Below are positions 12,960 through 25,024 of a DNA stretch of 64,000 nt, piece by piece (within the stretch, counting starts at the first letter, position 1; each line of letters begins with the position of its first letter). Position numbers and translations under genes: made by a program. Source of the DNA: Gymnothorax reevesii (Eukaryota; Chordata; Actinopteri; Anguilliformes; Muraenidae); NCBI GenBank assembly GCA_029721435.1, contig CM056574.1, positions 71,405,501-71,469,500 of the forward strand, written 5' to 3'. The notes beneath the pieces are model-generated. The model saw nothing but the letters and a program-made list of their open reading frames with translations. It did not search any database and was not told the origin of the DNA.

Positions 12960-13452
12960 TGTAATGTGAATATAGGCCACTGGATGGCAGTATTTACCTT
13001 TTTTTTGTTAAGCTCAGACTGGAGCTAGGTTTGGGCATGTTTCGGGCATGTCTGAAACAAGTCCCAGAGAAAAGAAAAAAAAAGTCTAAAAGGTGGGAGG
13101 GGTCTGCAAAAGAGTATATAAAGGGGAGAATTGAGACAGCAAAGTAGTAGGAGAAATTGCAAGAAGGAGGATACATGTGACTAGACCTGTCATTCTGTTC
13201 AAGACCTGTTAAGTTTCTTTTGTGGATTTTTGCCTGTGTTAGAGCGTTTTCCTCACCCAGGACATCACCAAGCCACCCTACCAAAAAGGGACTGTAAATA
13301 TTTCTGTTTTTTGTTGTATTCTGTCTTGGTCAGTAGGTTAGTTAGTTGTTTAGTTGTCTGTTCATTAAATGTGTTTAAGTTTTCAAAACTGTCTGTCATC
13401 CCTTGCTGTTGCTGTTGGGTTGTAAATGTAATAACAAATTGGGGCCAAAACA
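12960..13452 (+). repeat. Element A 3' LTR
   Basis: TGTAATGTGAATATAGG at the start and CCAAAACA at the end. It matches the 5' LTR throughout, with scattered substitutions. It is followed by the TTTG target duplication. Confidence 0.93.
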
Positions 13453-13724
13453 TTTGCTACTCTGAAAATTTCTAGCAACTGCCATTAACCCACCCTGATA
13501 GGAAGAGAACCTGGCCAGAACACTTTCGTACAAGTGTCGCTGATAAGATGATGCATACTTACTGTAGTCTCTGGATGTCTGTGCTCTTATTCTGTGACTG
13601 TGTACGCACACTGGATGACTGAGTCCAAGTTTTCTAAGGTTTCTCACTAAAATTTAAGGCAAAATGTGTGGCTAACTGAATTTCAAGTGATTAGCCACTG
13701 TGGCCAAGTGAAATTTCGGCCAGC

Positions 13725-15223
13725 ACACACCCTGGTAGAGTCTAAACCATTTGCGAAACCTCCCAATTTAGTATCATCTGCAAATTTAACTAAATTGCTC
13801 TCAATATTTCTATCAAGGTCATTAATGTAGATGAGGAACAGCAGGGGTCCCAACACTGATCCTTGAGGGACGCCACTCCCCACCATACCTAGCTGAGATG
13901 AGATTCCACTGACCACCACTCTTTGTGTTCTGTCCTGTAACCAGTTTTGAATCCACTCCAGAATACCTCCTGTAACTCCAATGGAGCTCATTTTAAAAAT
14001 TAGTCTCTTATGCGGTACTTTATCAAATCTTTCTGAAAATCCAAATTTATGATGTCATAAGCCCTGCTCTGATCATAAGTCTTGGTGGCCTCTTCAAAAA
14101 ATTCCAGAAGGTTTCTCAGGAATGACCTTCCCTTACGGAAACCATGTTGGCTATCCCTCATAATATTTTTTACAGTCAAGGAATAATTTCAGCCCATCTT
14201 TTATGATAGATTCCAGTATTTGCATGTGATGCAAGTTAAACTGACTGGCCTGTAATTTCCAGGCCTTTTTTATATATTGGTATTATATTGCCCTGCTTCC
14301 AATCATTTGGTATTTCTCCAGTTTCTAAAGACCGTCTAAAGATAGCGGAGAGCGGTTTAAAGATGATCTCACTAACTTCCCTGAGCACTCTAGGAAATAA
14401 GCCATCAGGGCCCGCCGCCTTAACTGCCTTTACTTTAAGCAACTTGTCTAATACTTCATTATCCCTAACCTCAATTTCCGCAAAATAATCTTGAGCGTTG
14501 GAAATATCCTCTGGCCGAATAAAAACCCACTCAGAGGTAAAATTCAACCAAAAAAAAAAAAAACTGTTTAAGGTATTTGCAATATCCTTGTTATCATATA
14601 GCAGCGATCATTTCATACAATCTTCTAGCATTCCTCAGCTCTTTTTTGACCACAGATCGCATTTTACAGTATTCAGCCTTAGTATTCTCATTGTTATCCT
14701 TTATGTATATCTTACAGAGATTCCTCTTATTCCTCAGACTCCAACGAAAAGCTGTGGTCATCCATGGAGGATTTTGCTTTTTCAGCTTACTTTTGGACAC
14801 CTTTGGAATTAATTTACATTGCGAATCAAGTAACACCCCCTTAAATCTTTCCCGCATCTCATTTACAGACTCACAGTCCAGAAGTGTCTCCCATAATATT
14901 TTGCTTAGATATGAGTGCATCCTGTCAAAGTTTGCTCACGTAAAATTCAAAATTTTTGTTTTCGAAGACACCTTTTTAACTTCCCATGAAACGTCAAAAT
15001 TAACAGTAGAGTGATCACTAGTCCCGCATGGCTCCAGTACCACAACACTGCAAAGTCTATTAGAGTCATTACAAAGCAACAAATCTAAAATTGCCTTCTC
15101 TCTTGTAGGTTTATTAATATACTGCACCAAAAAATTGTCATTTATAGCATCCAGAAATTCTTCCTCCCCTTTACCCTGCCCTTTCACCATTTTCCAATCG
15201 ACACCAGGATAAGTCTCCCATAA
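13725..15223 (-). pseudogene. CR1-like LINE fragment (endonuclease and RT), broken
   Basis: Minus-strand segments encode, in transcription order:
- an endonuclease stretch with Y-P-G-V-D-W and A-I-L-D-L-L-L-C-N (15238-14936)
- a linker ending R-N-A-R-R-L-Y-E (14920-14594)
- RT fingers with A-A-G-P-D-G-L and I-I-P-I-Y-K-K-G (14547-14236)
- RT motifs [13 protein letters not shown] and F-A-D-D-T-K-L-G (about 13900-13760)
These patterns are typical of the CR1/L2/jockey-type LINEs. Frameshifts separate the blocks and the 3' end is missing beyond about 13725. The upstream end is interrupted by the Tc1 element at 15226. Coding resumes on the far side at about 16810-16850. Confidence 0.85.
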
Positions 15224-15225
15224 TA

Positions 15226-16807
15226 CTGTGCCCTCCATAATTATTGCCTGGTAAAGATGTGTTAAAAGCCTTAAATAAATTCATTTTTTATTGCAGAAGC
15301 ATACTCTCACACTAAAAATTGTTGAAAAAAGTAAACTTCAACTCAAGTGAATTTTAAGGGGAAAAAAATCCCTGATTGAGAAATAATTATTTTTCAGAAA
15401 ATCACCTGTTACACAATTATTGGCACCCCTAACAATTCCTCGTAAATTAATGAAATTGAAGTATTTCTGTCATTTCTACAGGAGCTAACAAAGTTGATCG
15501 GAATATCTAGGAATTAGTAATTCATCACTTCCTGTTTCCCTGGGCTATAAATATGATGTGACACAGAGGCCATTTCTCTTATCCACTCTTCAACATGGGA
15601 AAGACAAAGGAACACACCATTCAAGTAAGGCAGACGTGTGTCAACCTTCACAAGTCAGGCAATGGCTACAAGAAAATAGCCATTCGCCTGCACCTGCCCA
15701 TATCAACTGTCAGAGGAATCATTTATAAGTTTAAAACAACTGGAAGAGTGGTAAACAAGCCTGGATGAGGACACAAGTTATTTTGCCACCACGCACAGTC
15801 AGGAGGATGGTAAGAGAAATAAAATGTTCTCCAAAGCTCACTGTTAAAGAATTGCAACAAATAGGGTCACAAAGTCTCCAAAACAACCATCAGGCGCTGT
15901 CTACATGCCAACAAGCTGTTTGGAAGGCATGCACAGAAAAAACCTTTTTCTCACTCACAATCATAAAGGCAAACATCTGGAGTTCGCTAAGCGGTACTGG
16001 GACTTCAGCTGGGTTTGTGTGCTTTGGTCAGATGAGACCAAGATATAGCTTTTTGCAACAAACACTAAGTGGGTCTGGCGGAGCACAAGATGAGAATGCA
16101 GAAAAGCATCTCATTCCCACTGTGAAGTATGGGGGAGGATCGGTGATGCTGTGGGCCTGTTTCTCTTCCAGAGGCCCTGGGAACCTTGTTGGGGTGCATG
16201 GCATCATGAACACTTTGAAATACCAGGACATTTTAAATTAAAATCTAGCGGTCTCTCTCTGACAGCTGAAGATGGGTCGTTACTGGGTCTTTCAGCAAGA
16301 TAATGACCCTAAACATGTGGCCAAATCTACACAAAAATGGTTCACCAGACACAAAATCCAGCTCCTCCCAAGGCCATCTCACTCCACAGACCTCAACCCC
16401 ATTGAAAACCTGTGGAGTGACCTGCAGAGGAGAGTGCAGAGGAGAGGACCCAGGTTGCTGGATGATTTACAGAGATTGTGCAAAAAATAGTGGTCGAAGA
16501 TCCCTCATTCTGTATTCTCCCATCTTGTGAAACATTATAGGAGAAGATTAGGTGCTGTCTTGTTGGCAAAAGGGGGTGGTATAAAGTATTAACATCAGGG
16601 GCGCTAATAATTGTGGCACACATGATTTAATGTAAAGAATTATTTCTTTATGTGGGATTTTTTCCCAACTGAATAAACGCACTTGAATTAAAGGTTGGAT
16701 TTTCTTCTTTTTTTCATTGTGGTCCTATATTATTTAGAAGAAAACTGATTTTTTTTAGAAGCTCAAGAACACATCTTTAACAGTCACAATAATTCTGGAG
16801 GGCGTTG
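15226..16807 (+). mobile_element. Tc1/mariner element inserted in the CR1-like LINE
   Basis: The left end (CTGTGCCCTCCATAATTATTG) and the reverse complement of the right end share GCCCTCC followed by an AATTATTG block, then GTTAAAGATGTGTT-like sequence. These are imperfect terminal inverted repeats. TA dinucleotides flank the element at 15224-15225 and 16808-16809. Removing the insert brings LINE residues E-E-E-G-L-L from the right side next to I-M-G-D on the left, as expected for endonuclease sequence upstream of the Y-P-G-V-D-W motif. The transposase inside is broken. Confidence 0.85.
15595..16490 (+). pseudogene. Tc1-type transposase, broken
   Basis: The ATG at 15595 opens a helix-turn-helix N terminus (M-G-K-T-K-E-H) containing I-A-I-R-L-H-L-P-I-S-T-V-R. 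It reaches a stop after V-V-N-K-P-G at about 15768. The catalytic core follows in other frames: a W-S-D-E-T motif (near 16027), G-G-G-S-V-M-L-W-A, D-N-D-P-K-H (near 16305) and N-P-I-E-N-L-W (near 16405). This is the DDE triad order of Tc1-like enzymes, which cut and paste at TA. Stops and frameshifts make it inactive. Confidence 0.88.
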
Positions 16808-16809
16808 TA

Positions 16810-16850
16810 ATAGTCCCTCCTCCTCTACAAGCTTGCCTCATGCTCTTAAA
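16810..16850 (-). pseudogene. Displaced upstream part of the CR1-like LINE endonuclease
   Basis: On the minus strand this reads K-L-V-E-E-E-G-L-L with one stop before it, and would run directly into the endonuclease segment beyond the Tc1 insertion. Further upstream I cannot follow it, so the LINE is probably 5'-truncated or too decayed near 16850. Confidence 0.5.
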
Positions 16851-18263
16851 GAGGATTCATCTGAGTGAACATTCTGACTGTAAAATAAGCAGTTCCTTGA
16901 ATAAGTCAGTGTGCTTCCTGATGCGGCTTTGTATAAAAATGGATGAAACTCTGAACTTTATCATGAAGAAAAGGTACGTTTTTGGTTTGGAGAGGGTACT
17001 AGTGACTATTGATGTCCAGCTGTGCATATATTGATAAATTCTTGCTAAATTAAACCAGAAAATCATTTAGTCGTATTGAATTTCATGCATCAAAAATTGA
17101 TTTGTGTTAAAAATATGATTATTTTATGATTTGATAGTGCACCATTTTGAGAGCTGTGTGTGTTTAACCCCTTTGCGCAGAAGCTAAATTTGGCTTTTGA
17201 TGGGTTACCCAATTTAATGCTTTATAATTCAAGATTTAAACTTTATAAAGAGGAAAAATGTGGCTCAACTCAGAAAAGACACTTACATCATTTAGAATTA
17301 CATTGGATTTCAGTTTATTTTCATGATTTTGGTAGAGAAAATGGGCTGCAAACATGAAAAATCTTCATGAGAATTCACCATTGAAATAGCAAAAAATAAT
17401 ACTGAGAATAGCAAAACTGCTAGGGCTTAAATCTATACATTTCTGGGATCATAAACTCCTTGACCTCAAGTAGAATTCATCTTCAATATTACAATTGAAA
17501 TTACCTACATGCTATTAGCCAAATTATTCAGCTATCCAAATGTCTCCCCAAAGTCTGAGATCCCTCAACATGGTGCACTGTCAAATCATAAAACAATCAG
17601 GTATTTAACACAAATGAAGTTGTGAGGCATAAAAGTTTATATAAACTAATGATTTTCTGGTCGAGTTAGCATGAATTTATCGATATCAGAGCAGTTGAAC
17701 ATCAGTGGTCACCAGTAACCTCTCCAAACACAAAACATGCCTTTTCTGCATAATAAGGTTTAGAGCTTTGTCCATTTCTCTTTTAAGTCCCCCAAGCCAG
17801 CACAAACACTCATTAAATAAACAGCTGATTAAATGGTCAGAAAATTCACCCAGTGATTGAAGCTGCCAGGAAGCTACCCTCTTCTGAACTCACAACCTCA
17901 TTTCAACCCTTATAAGGAGCAAGTACTTGCTAACTCAGTAATATCTGAATTCTGAAATCTACCTTATTTTAACAGAATAGACATTCCACTTTCAGGGAGG
18001 ATCACACAATATATATTTATACCTCCCTAGATTCAACAGAACGGTGCAATGACCGTACCAGGGGGTCCACGAACGACCTGGAGAGCAGTCTCATTTGGCC
18101 TCCTCTTTTGAATAAGATCTAATGCTGAGATGAAGAATAGTTGTGGTCTCAGAGTTAAAGATTCCAAAAATATATAGTTTTAACCCCCAGCCATTTTTCA
18201 ATCATCAGTACTTTTTTAATAATTTCAATGCAGAATTTTGTTTTTTGTTTGCAGCCCCTTTTC
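16851..18263. other. No recognisable gene
   Basis: AT-rich sequence without domain-bearing frames, transposon ends or tandem structure that I can support. Confidence 0.5.
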
Positions 18264-18345
18264 TCGCCACAGTGTTTCCCAAACCTCTCCTGGCGTACCC
18301 CTTGTCCTGCATGCTTTAGATCTTTCCCTGCTCCAGCACAGGTGA
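18264..18345 (+). repeat. Fragment of a common fish interspersed repeat
   Basis: The stretch with GTTTCCCAAACC, TGGCGTACCCCTTG and TTTAGATCTTTCCCTGCTCC resembles a repeat seen widely in fish genomes. I recognise the motif but cannot name the family or its ends. Confidence 0.45.
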
Positions 18346-18365
18346 TGTGGGTTCATAGTACAAGA

Positions 18366-18725
18366 GCTTATGTGCTGACCTGGCCAGCCTGCAGTCCTGA
18401 TCTTTCACCGATTGAGAACGTTTGGCGCATAATTAAATGAAAAGTCCATCAAAGCAGACCCAATACTCTCCAGCAGCTGGAAGCCTGTATTAAACAAGAG
18501 TGGGATCAAATTCCATGAACAAAACAAAAAAAAAAAAAACAAGTCTCTTCAATGCCAGACGCCCCCACTCTGGGTTAAAAACAAGAGGGGATGCGATATC
18601 ATGGTAAACAGGCCCCTGTCCCAACTTTTTTTATACCCGTAGAGGCCATCAAATTTGAAATGAGCTCATTTTGTGGAAAAAAATGCAAAATTTCTCGGTT
18701 TCAACATTTGCTATGTTATCTCTGT
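18366..18725 (+). pseudogene. Tc1-like transposase C-terminal remnant
   Basis: It encodes W-P-A-C-S-P-D-L-S-P-I-E-N-V-W-R-I with the last catalytic Glu, then a stop. Decayed sequence follows that matches K-Q-E-W-D-Q-I-P, and then a 3' untranslated part with CCTGTCCCAACTTTTTT and AAATGAGCTCATTTTGTGG. The same transposase family recurs at 38637. Only the 3' third of an element remains. Confidence 0.8.
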
Positions 18726-19750
18726 TTGCTGTGTAATATCTCTGATATTAACTTCTCTGCCTCCGACTGATTTTTTTCCTGAGTCGTCTTGAGTTTTCTC
18801 TTGTGAAGATAATACTTGGACTGTAAAATCAAAATTCCTTTAACAACTCCACCGTCGTCTTTGCTGCTAAGGAGCAGCGTATGGTTTGTTTTGACAGAAA
18901 CAACCATGTGCACATCAGGTGGTATCAAAGATTCTGTCATTAGCAGGGCTCTCAAGTTTTGTACGCAGGCTAGAGTGAGATTTCCTGCCCGTTTTACTCC
19001 CGTTTTCCATTTGTTTTCTAGGTGAGTATACTGTTTATATCCTTAAACAGAGCCATTTAGACTTTCAAATAGGCCTCAAAAAACCTCAAAAATTGCCAGA
19101 GCTTCAAGGGGCCTTTACCCTCCCAGGCCCCCCACCAGGGCACTGCCCCTGGACCCCGTTCATCATGTGTTCAAGAAAGCGGGCCTTCTGAGCACATTTT
19201 AACAGTCCAATCGCAGCAAAATTAGTGCACAAACTACAAAGGTGCATTTTCATTAAAAATTAACATCAGTAGCCTAATTTTGTCTTTTATAGAATCCCAC
19301 ACTATATTGGTCTCATAGGTCCTGTATCGGTTGGGCTCTATTTCAGTGATTATACTTCCACGCTTGTATAATACCTACATTTGCATTTCATTTATTAATG
19401 TTTGCAAAGTTATCGGTGCATTTTATTGGTCACTGTTGAACAGTAAACACTTTTTATGCCTTGCTACTTAGGCAAAGAACGACCATACCTAATAGCTTTT
19501 AAAAATTTCTTATGATCCATTAGCCACTAGCAAAGTTTAATAAATCAAAATAAAGTGAAATAAATAAAATTAACTAATAACAATAACAAATAGCTCACGT
19601 TACCAAATTGCAAAAACCTCATTCCCCATAAAACTTTGCATTACCAATATGAATGAAAATTAATGAAAATTATTTTATTTTTATATAAATTATACTAAAT
19701 GCCATTAAAAATGCACCGGTGAAGCATGTACTGTATTTGTCCCAAATTGA
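18726..19750. other. No recognisable gene
   Basis: AT-rich sequence with short frames on both strands. A short GC-rich patch lies near 19120-19160. I see nothing assignable. Confidence 0.5.
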
Positions 19751-19754
19751 AGAA

Positions 19755-20243
19755 TGTAATGTGAATATAGGCCACTAGATGGCAGTATTTACCTTTTTTT
19801 TGTTAAGCTCAGACTGGAGTCATGTTTAGACATGTCCTGGACATGTCTGGGGCAAGTCTCAGAAAATTAAAAAAAAGAGGTCTCAATGTGGGTGGGGTCT
19901 GCGAAAGAGTATATAAGGAAAAGAATTGAGACAGTAAAGTAGTAGGAGAAATTGCAAGAAGAAGGATACGTGTGACCAGACCTGTCATTTCTGTTCAAGA
20001 CCTGTTAAGTTTCTTTTGTGGATTTTTCTCACCCAGGACATCACCAAGCCGCCCCACAAAAAGGACTGTAAATATTTCTTTTTGTTTTTGTTATAATCAA
20101 TCTTGGTCATTTAGTTGTAGGTTATTGTTAGTTATTGTCTTTGTTCATTAAATGTGTTTGAGTTTTTAAAACTGTGTCTGTCATCCCTTGCTGTTGCTGT
20201 TGCTGTTATGTTGTAAATGTAAAAACAAATTGGGGCCATAACA
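19755..20243 (+). repeat. Element B 5' LTR
   Basis: It begins TGTAATGTGAATATAGG and ends GGGGCCATAACA. TATATAAGG lies at 19910-19918. It carries about 12 bp (around 19965) that the 3' LTR lacks. Otherwise the two are nearly the same by eye. Confidence 0.93.
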
Positions 20244-20246
20244 AAT

Positions 20247-20267
20247 TGGGGGCTCAAGGTCCGGGAT
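20247..20267 (+). promoter_or_regulatory. Element B primer-binding site with an AAG insertion
   Basis: The sequence is TGGGGGCTC, then AAG, then GTCCGGGAT. Without the AAG it is the exact 18-nt complement of the tRNA-Pro 3' end used by many vertebrate retroelements and present intact in element C. The insertion is also in element A, so it is a family feature. Confidence 0.75.
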
Positions 20268-23200
20268 AGACCATTTTGTGAGTAATTTATTGAAAATCTA
20301 ACATTTCAAATTGTAAAATTGATTTTTTTTTAATTGAATACATATATATTGACAACAGCAATGGATGATTTCTTGGCATCACCAACCGTAGGGGTTTTGA
20401 AGTCTTTTAAAAAGACAGAACTGCTAGAAATTTGCAGACATTTAGAGCTGACAGAGGTGAAACCAGCCATGCGAAAAGCAAGACTGGCTCGAGAGATAGT
20501 TGAATATTACATTGATGAAAATGTGTTTGCACCCGGAGATCTGGAACAGTTTCCAGTGGAAAATCCAAATATAGAAATGGAACTTAAATTAAAAATGCTA
20601 GAGATTGAAAGGGAGGAAAGAGAAAAAGAAAGGGAGGAAAAAGAAAAGCAAAGAGAATTAGAGAGGAAAGAAAGAGAGAAAGAAAGGTAAAAAAAGAAAA
20701 ACAAAGGCAGTTTGAGTTAGAAAAATTAGCAAGAGAAGAGAAAATAGAAAGGGAGTAAAAAGAAAAACAAAGAGAATTTGAGTTAGAAAAATTTGCAAGA
20801 CAGAGAGATTTTGAATTAGAGAAATTCGATAAAGAAGAAAGACTCCAAATGGAGCAACAAAAAATTAAAATTGAAACTAAAAATAAATTTTGTGCCAGTC
20901 AGGAGGTAAAACTGGTGCCTCCATTTTCGGAAAAGGACGTTGACAACTATTTCCAGTGTTTTGAAAGGGTAGCAAAGAGTTGCCAGTGGCCAAAGGAACA
21001 CTGGCCTCTGATGTTGCAAACTGTCCTCAAGGGCAAAGCTCAACAAGCCTATTCGGCTTTGTCTGCAGATGATTCCTCTGATTATGAGGTTGTCAAAAAG
21101 GTTATTTTGAGAGCTTATGAGTTGGTTCCAGAGGCTTACCGACAGAAATTCAGAGGTCTGAAGAAATCTGAAAATCAGACTTATGTTGAATTTGCTAATG
21201 AAAAGCAGGTTTGCTTTGAGCGCTGGTGTACTTCTATGGAGGTCAAGGATGATTTCAACTCACTAAAAGAGATGGTGTTAGTTGAAGAATTCAAGAACTG
21301 TGTTAAAGATGATGTTAAGACCTACCTTAATGAGAAGCAAGCACTGAATTTGCAATCAGCTGCCAAATTTGCAGATGAATATGTTCTCACACATAAGTCC
21401 AAATTTCAGTCTAGCAGTAATAATAGATGGTCCCAATTTCAGAAAAAGGGTTACGGTGATACCCAAGATTCCTCACCCAAAGACAAAGACAAATCTGGTG
21501 ATGGTGCTCAGAAATCCAGTAACAGGTCTGATCAAAGTGTGAAAGCTGACAGTGACAAAAGTGGTCTAGTTTGCAGTAATTGCAAGAAATCTGGTCATGT
21601 TACAACTAGCTGTTGGTTCCTTAAAGCTAAGAAAGAAAAAGAAAAGGATACCAAACCAAATGCCTTTGTGAAAACAAGGTTAGAAACCCCTGTAGTAGAT
21701 AACCAATCTGCTAAATTGCCTGCTTCTTGTGGGGCGAAAAAGCCTGATACAGCTGACTTCGTGAGGGAGGAATTTCTTCCATTTGTGTCAGAGGGATTTG
21801 TGGCTCTGAATGAGCATACTACTCCTGTCCCCATATATATCCTAAGGGATATCGGAGCTTCTCAGTCACTTTTGTTGATGGACTCCTTGGAGTTACGTGA
21901 TGAGACCGCTTCAGGGGATTTCATACTTGCACAAGGTATTGAAGGGAGGACTGTATCTGTACCCCTGCGCTCTATATTCTTGAAGTCAGATTTAGTTACA
22001 GGACAGGTAAAGGTGGGACTTATGTCAAGTCTACCTATAAAGGGTGTTTCTCTGTTGCTAGGCAATGACCTGGCTGGGGGCAAAGTAGTTCCCCCTGTAC
22101 ATCTTACTTCACAGCCGAGCACTGAAGATGGGGATGAGGACCCATCTCTGTATCCTTCTTGCGCAGTGACTCGTGCTATGGCCAAGAAGGCTAAAGAAGA
22201 AGATGATGTGGTGCCGTCCAGTACATTGAATAGTCAGGACTCAGGTGGTTCGCCTCATGACTCTGATTGGCCTACTATGGTTTCTCCGTTTGAGGACTTA
22301 TCAGATACTTTCATCAGTTCTCTATTCAGCCAGCCGGATGGGTCTGGTGATTCTGATGTGTCTGGAGACTTGTCTCTGTCCAGAAAGCGGTTGATTGAGG
22401 AGCAAACTAATGATCCTGAAATTTGTGTACTAAAGAGGAGAGCCCTACCTGATAAAGAAATAGACGCAGTTCCAGTTGGGTATTATCTCAAGGATGGTGT
22501 GTTGATGCGGAAGTGGCGCCCTCCTGATATCCCTGCCAATGCAGATTGGGCAGTGGTCAGGCAAATTGTTGTTCTGAAGGTCTATAGGAATGAGATCTTA
22601 ACAATGGCTCATAGTTTACCTTAAGGAGGTCATCCTGGTGTTAACAAGACTGTTGATAAGATCATGAAACACTTCTTTTGGCCTGGGCTTCGGAAAGACG
22701 TTTCCAACTTTTGCAAAACCTGTCACACTTGTCAGGTAGTTGGAAAACACCAGTTAGACCCACCTGTAGCTCCATTGCAGCCAATCCCAGCATTTGGGGA
22801 GCCATTCTCTAGGGTCATTGTTGATTGCGTTGGTCCATTACCCAAGACTAGATCTGGAAATCAGTACTTGTTGACAATCATGTGTGCATCTACCAGATTC
22901 CCCGAAGCCATACCTCTACGTAAAATCAAGGCAAATGCAATCTCGAAGGCTTTGATAAAGTTCTTCACGTTGTTTGGCCTTCCCAGGGAAATTCAGTCAG
23001 ACCAAGGTAGCAATTTCACTTCAGGATTGTTTCAGCAGGTTGTGTATGAGCTAGGAGCAAAGCAGATTCTTTCTAGTGCCTATCATCCAGAAAGTCAGGG
23101 TGCCTTAGAGCGGTTTCATTCCACTCTCAAGACAATGATGAGGACTTATTGTTATGACCATGAGAAAGACTGGGATGAAGGTGTTCATTTGCTGTTGTTT

Positions 23201-25024
23201 GCAGCTAGAGAAGCAGTGCAGGAGTCTACTAGATTCAGTCCATTTGAGCTAGTGTTTGGTCATGAAGTGAGAGGACCTTTGCTATTATTGAGTGAACAAT
23301 GGCAAGAGGAAGAGCCGCACATCAGTCTGTTCGACTATGTTAGCAAGTTCAAGGAAAGATTGTGTGCAGCTTGTGACCTTGCCAAAGAGAACTTGAAATC
23401 AAGTCAGGGAAAAATGAAAACTTGGTATGATCATAAGGCTAGAAGCCGTGAGTTTAAACCAGGAGACAAGGTCCTTGTGTTGTTTCCCTTGCAGTCCAAT
23501 CCATTGCAGGCTAGATTTCATGGTCCTTATGAAATTCTGACAAAACTCAATGATCTCAATTACATTGTGAAGACTCCAGATAGGAGAAAACCAAAACAAT
23601 TGTGTCATATTAACATGCTAAAGCCTTATCATGACAGAAATGCTAGGGTTGCAGCTGTCACTTCAGATTCTCCAATGGTCGAAACGTGTGAAGATGAGGG
23701 GGAGTTTCAAGATGATGAACCAAGAATTAAAGCTGAAGTTCTTTCATGTAAATTGTCAAACACTGAAGTGTTGAAAAATCTTGATGTAAAACTCCAGCAC
23801 TTAGAACCCTCACAGAGAGATCAGTTTGAAAGGTTGATCAAGAAATATGAGGATTTGTTTCCTGATGTTCCAAAGAGAGTTTCTATTGCCTCTCATGATG
23901 TAGATGTTGGTGATGCCAAACCAATAAAACAGCATCCGTATCGGATGAATCCTGAAAAGAGAAAGATTGCTGAGAAAGAGGTTGAGTACATGTTAGAACA
24001 TGATATTATCAGACCCTCCAACTCAGATTGGAGTTCACCCTGTGTGCTAGTTTCAAAACCTGATGGAAGTACTAGATTCGGTACAGATTATCGCAAAGTC
24101 AATGCTGTAACTAGAACTGATGTGTTTCCAATACCTAGGATTGATGATTGTATCGATAGAGTAGGGCAAGCAAAGTTTCTGACCAAGATTGATTTATTGA
24201 AGGGTTATTGGTGTGTGCCTTTAACTGAGAGGGCCAAGAGCATCTCTGCTTTTGCCACACCATCTGGGTTGTACCAGTATGAAGTCCTACCCTTTGGGAT
24301 GAAAAATGCCCCACCCACATTCCAAAGGATGATACAGTCTACAATCGCCGGATTGCCACACACGGGTGCGTACATCGATGACCTGATCACATGGAGTGAC
24401 TCCTGGGAAGAACATCTAAAAGATGTAGAGACGTTGTTCCAGCGCCTGACCCAGGCTAACCTGACTGTTAACCTGAGCAAGAGTGACTTTGGTTGTGCAA
24501 CTGTCACCTATCTTGGCTACGTCATAGGCCAGGGTAAGGTGGCACCCATAAATGCTTAAGTCCAAGCCATCATGGACTTTCCAGTTCCTGACAACAAAAA
24601 AGCTTTGCGCCGCTTCCTTGGAATGATCGGGTACTACCGCAAGTTCTGCAAGAACTATGCTGAGATTGCTCTCAGTCTAACTAACCAACTGAAGAAAGGC
24701 GTAAAGTTCACCTGGGATGATGCATGCCAGAGAGCCTTCGATCGCCTGAAGTCTCTGCTGTGTTACTTCCCCGTGCTCAAATCTCCTGACTTCAACAAAC
24801 CGTTCTCCATCGCGGTCGATGCTAGCGACCAAGCTTGTGGATCTGTGCTCCTACAGAGAAGTGACTCTGATGACATTGAGCATCCCGTGGCATACTTCTC
24901 CAGGAAGTTCAATCGCCACCAAAGGAACTATTCCACAATAGAGAAGGAACTGTTGGCTCTGGTCCTTTCTTTACAACACTTTAAGGTTTATGTTTGTACA
25001 GGACAAAAGCCAATGATTGTGTAC

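Larger units (their letters stand above)
7482..13452 (+). mobile_element. Element A: full-length, inactive Gmr1-like LTR retrotransposon
   Basis: Two LTRs (7482-7973 and 12960-13452) bound a gag-pol region of about 5 kb. A 4-bp target duplication TTTG lies at 7478-7481 and 13453-13456. The pol order is protease, integrase, reverse transcriptase, RNase H, which is diagnostic of the Gmr1 group of Ty3/gypsy-type elements; most gypsy elements have integrase last. By eye the LTRs differ at very roughly 15-25 positions, so this insertion is older than B or C. The reading frame is broken many times, so it cannot act alone. No env-like frame is present. Confidence 0.95.
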
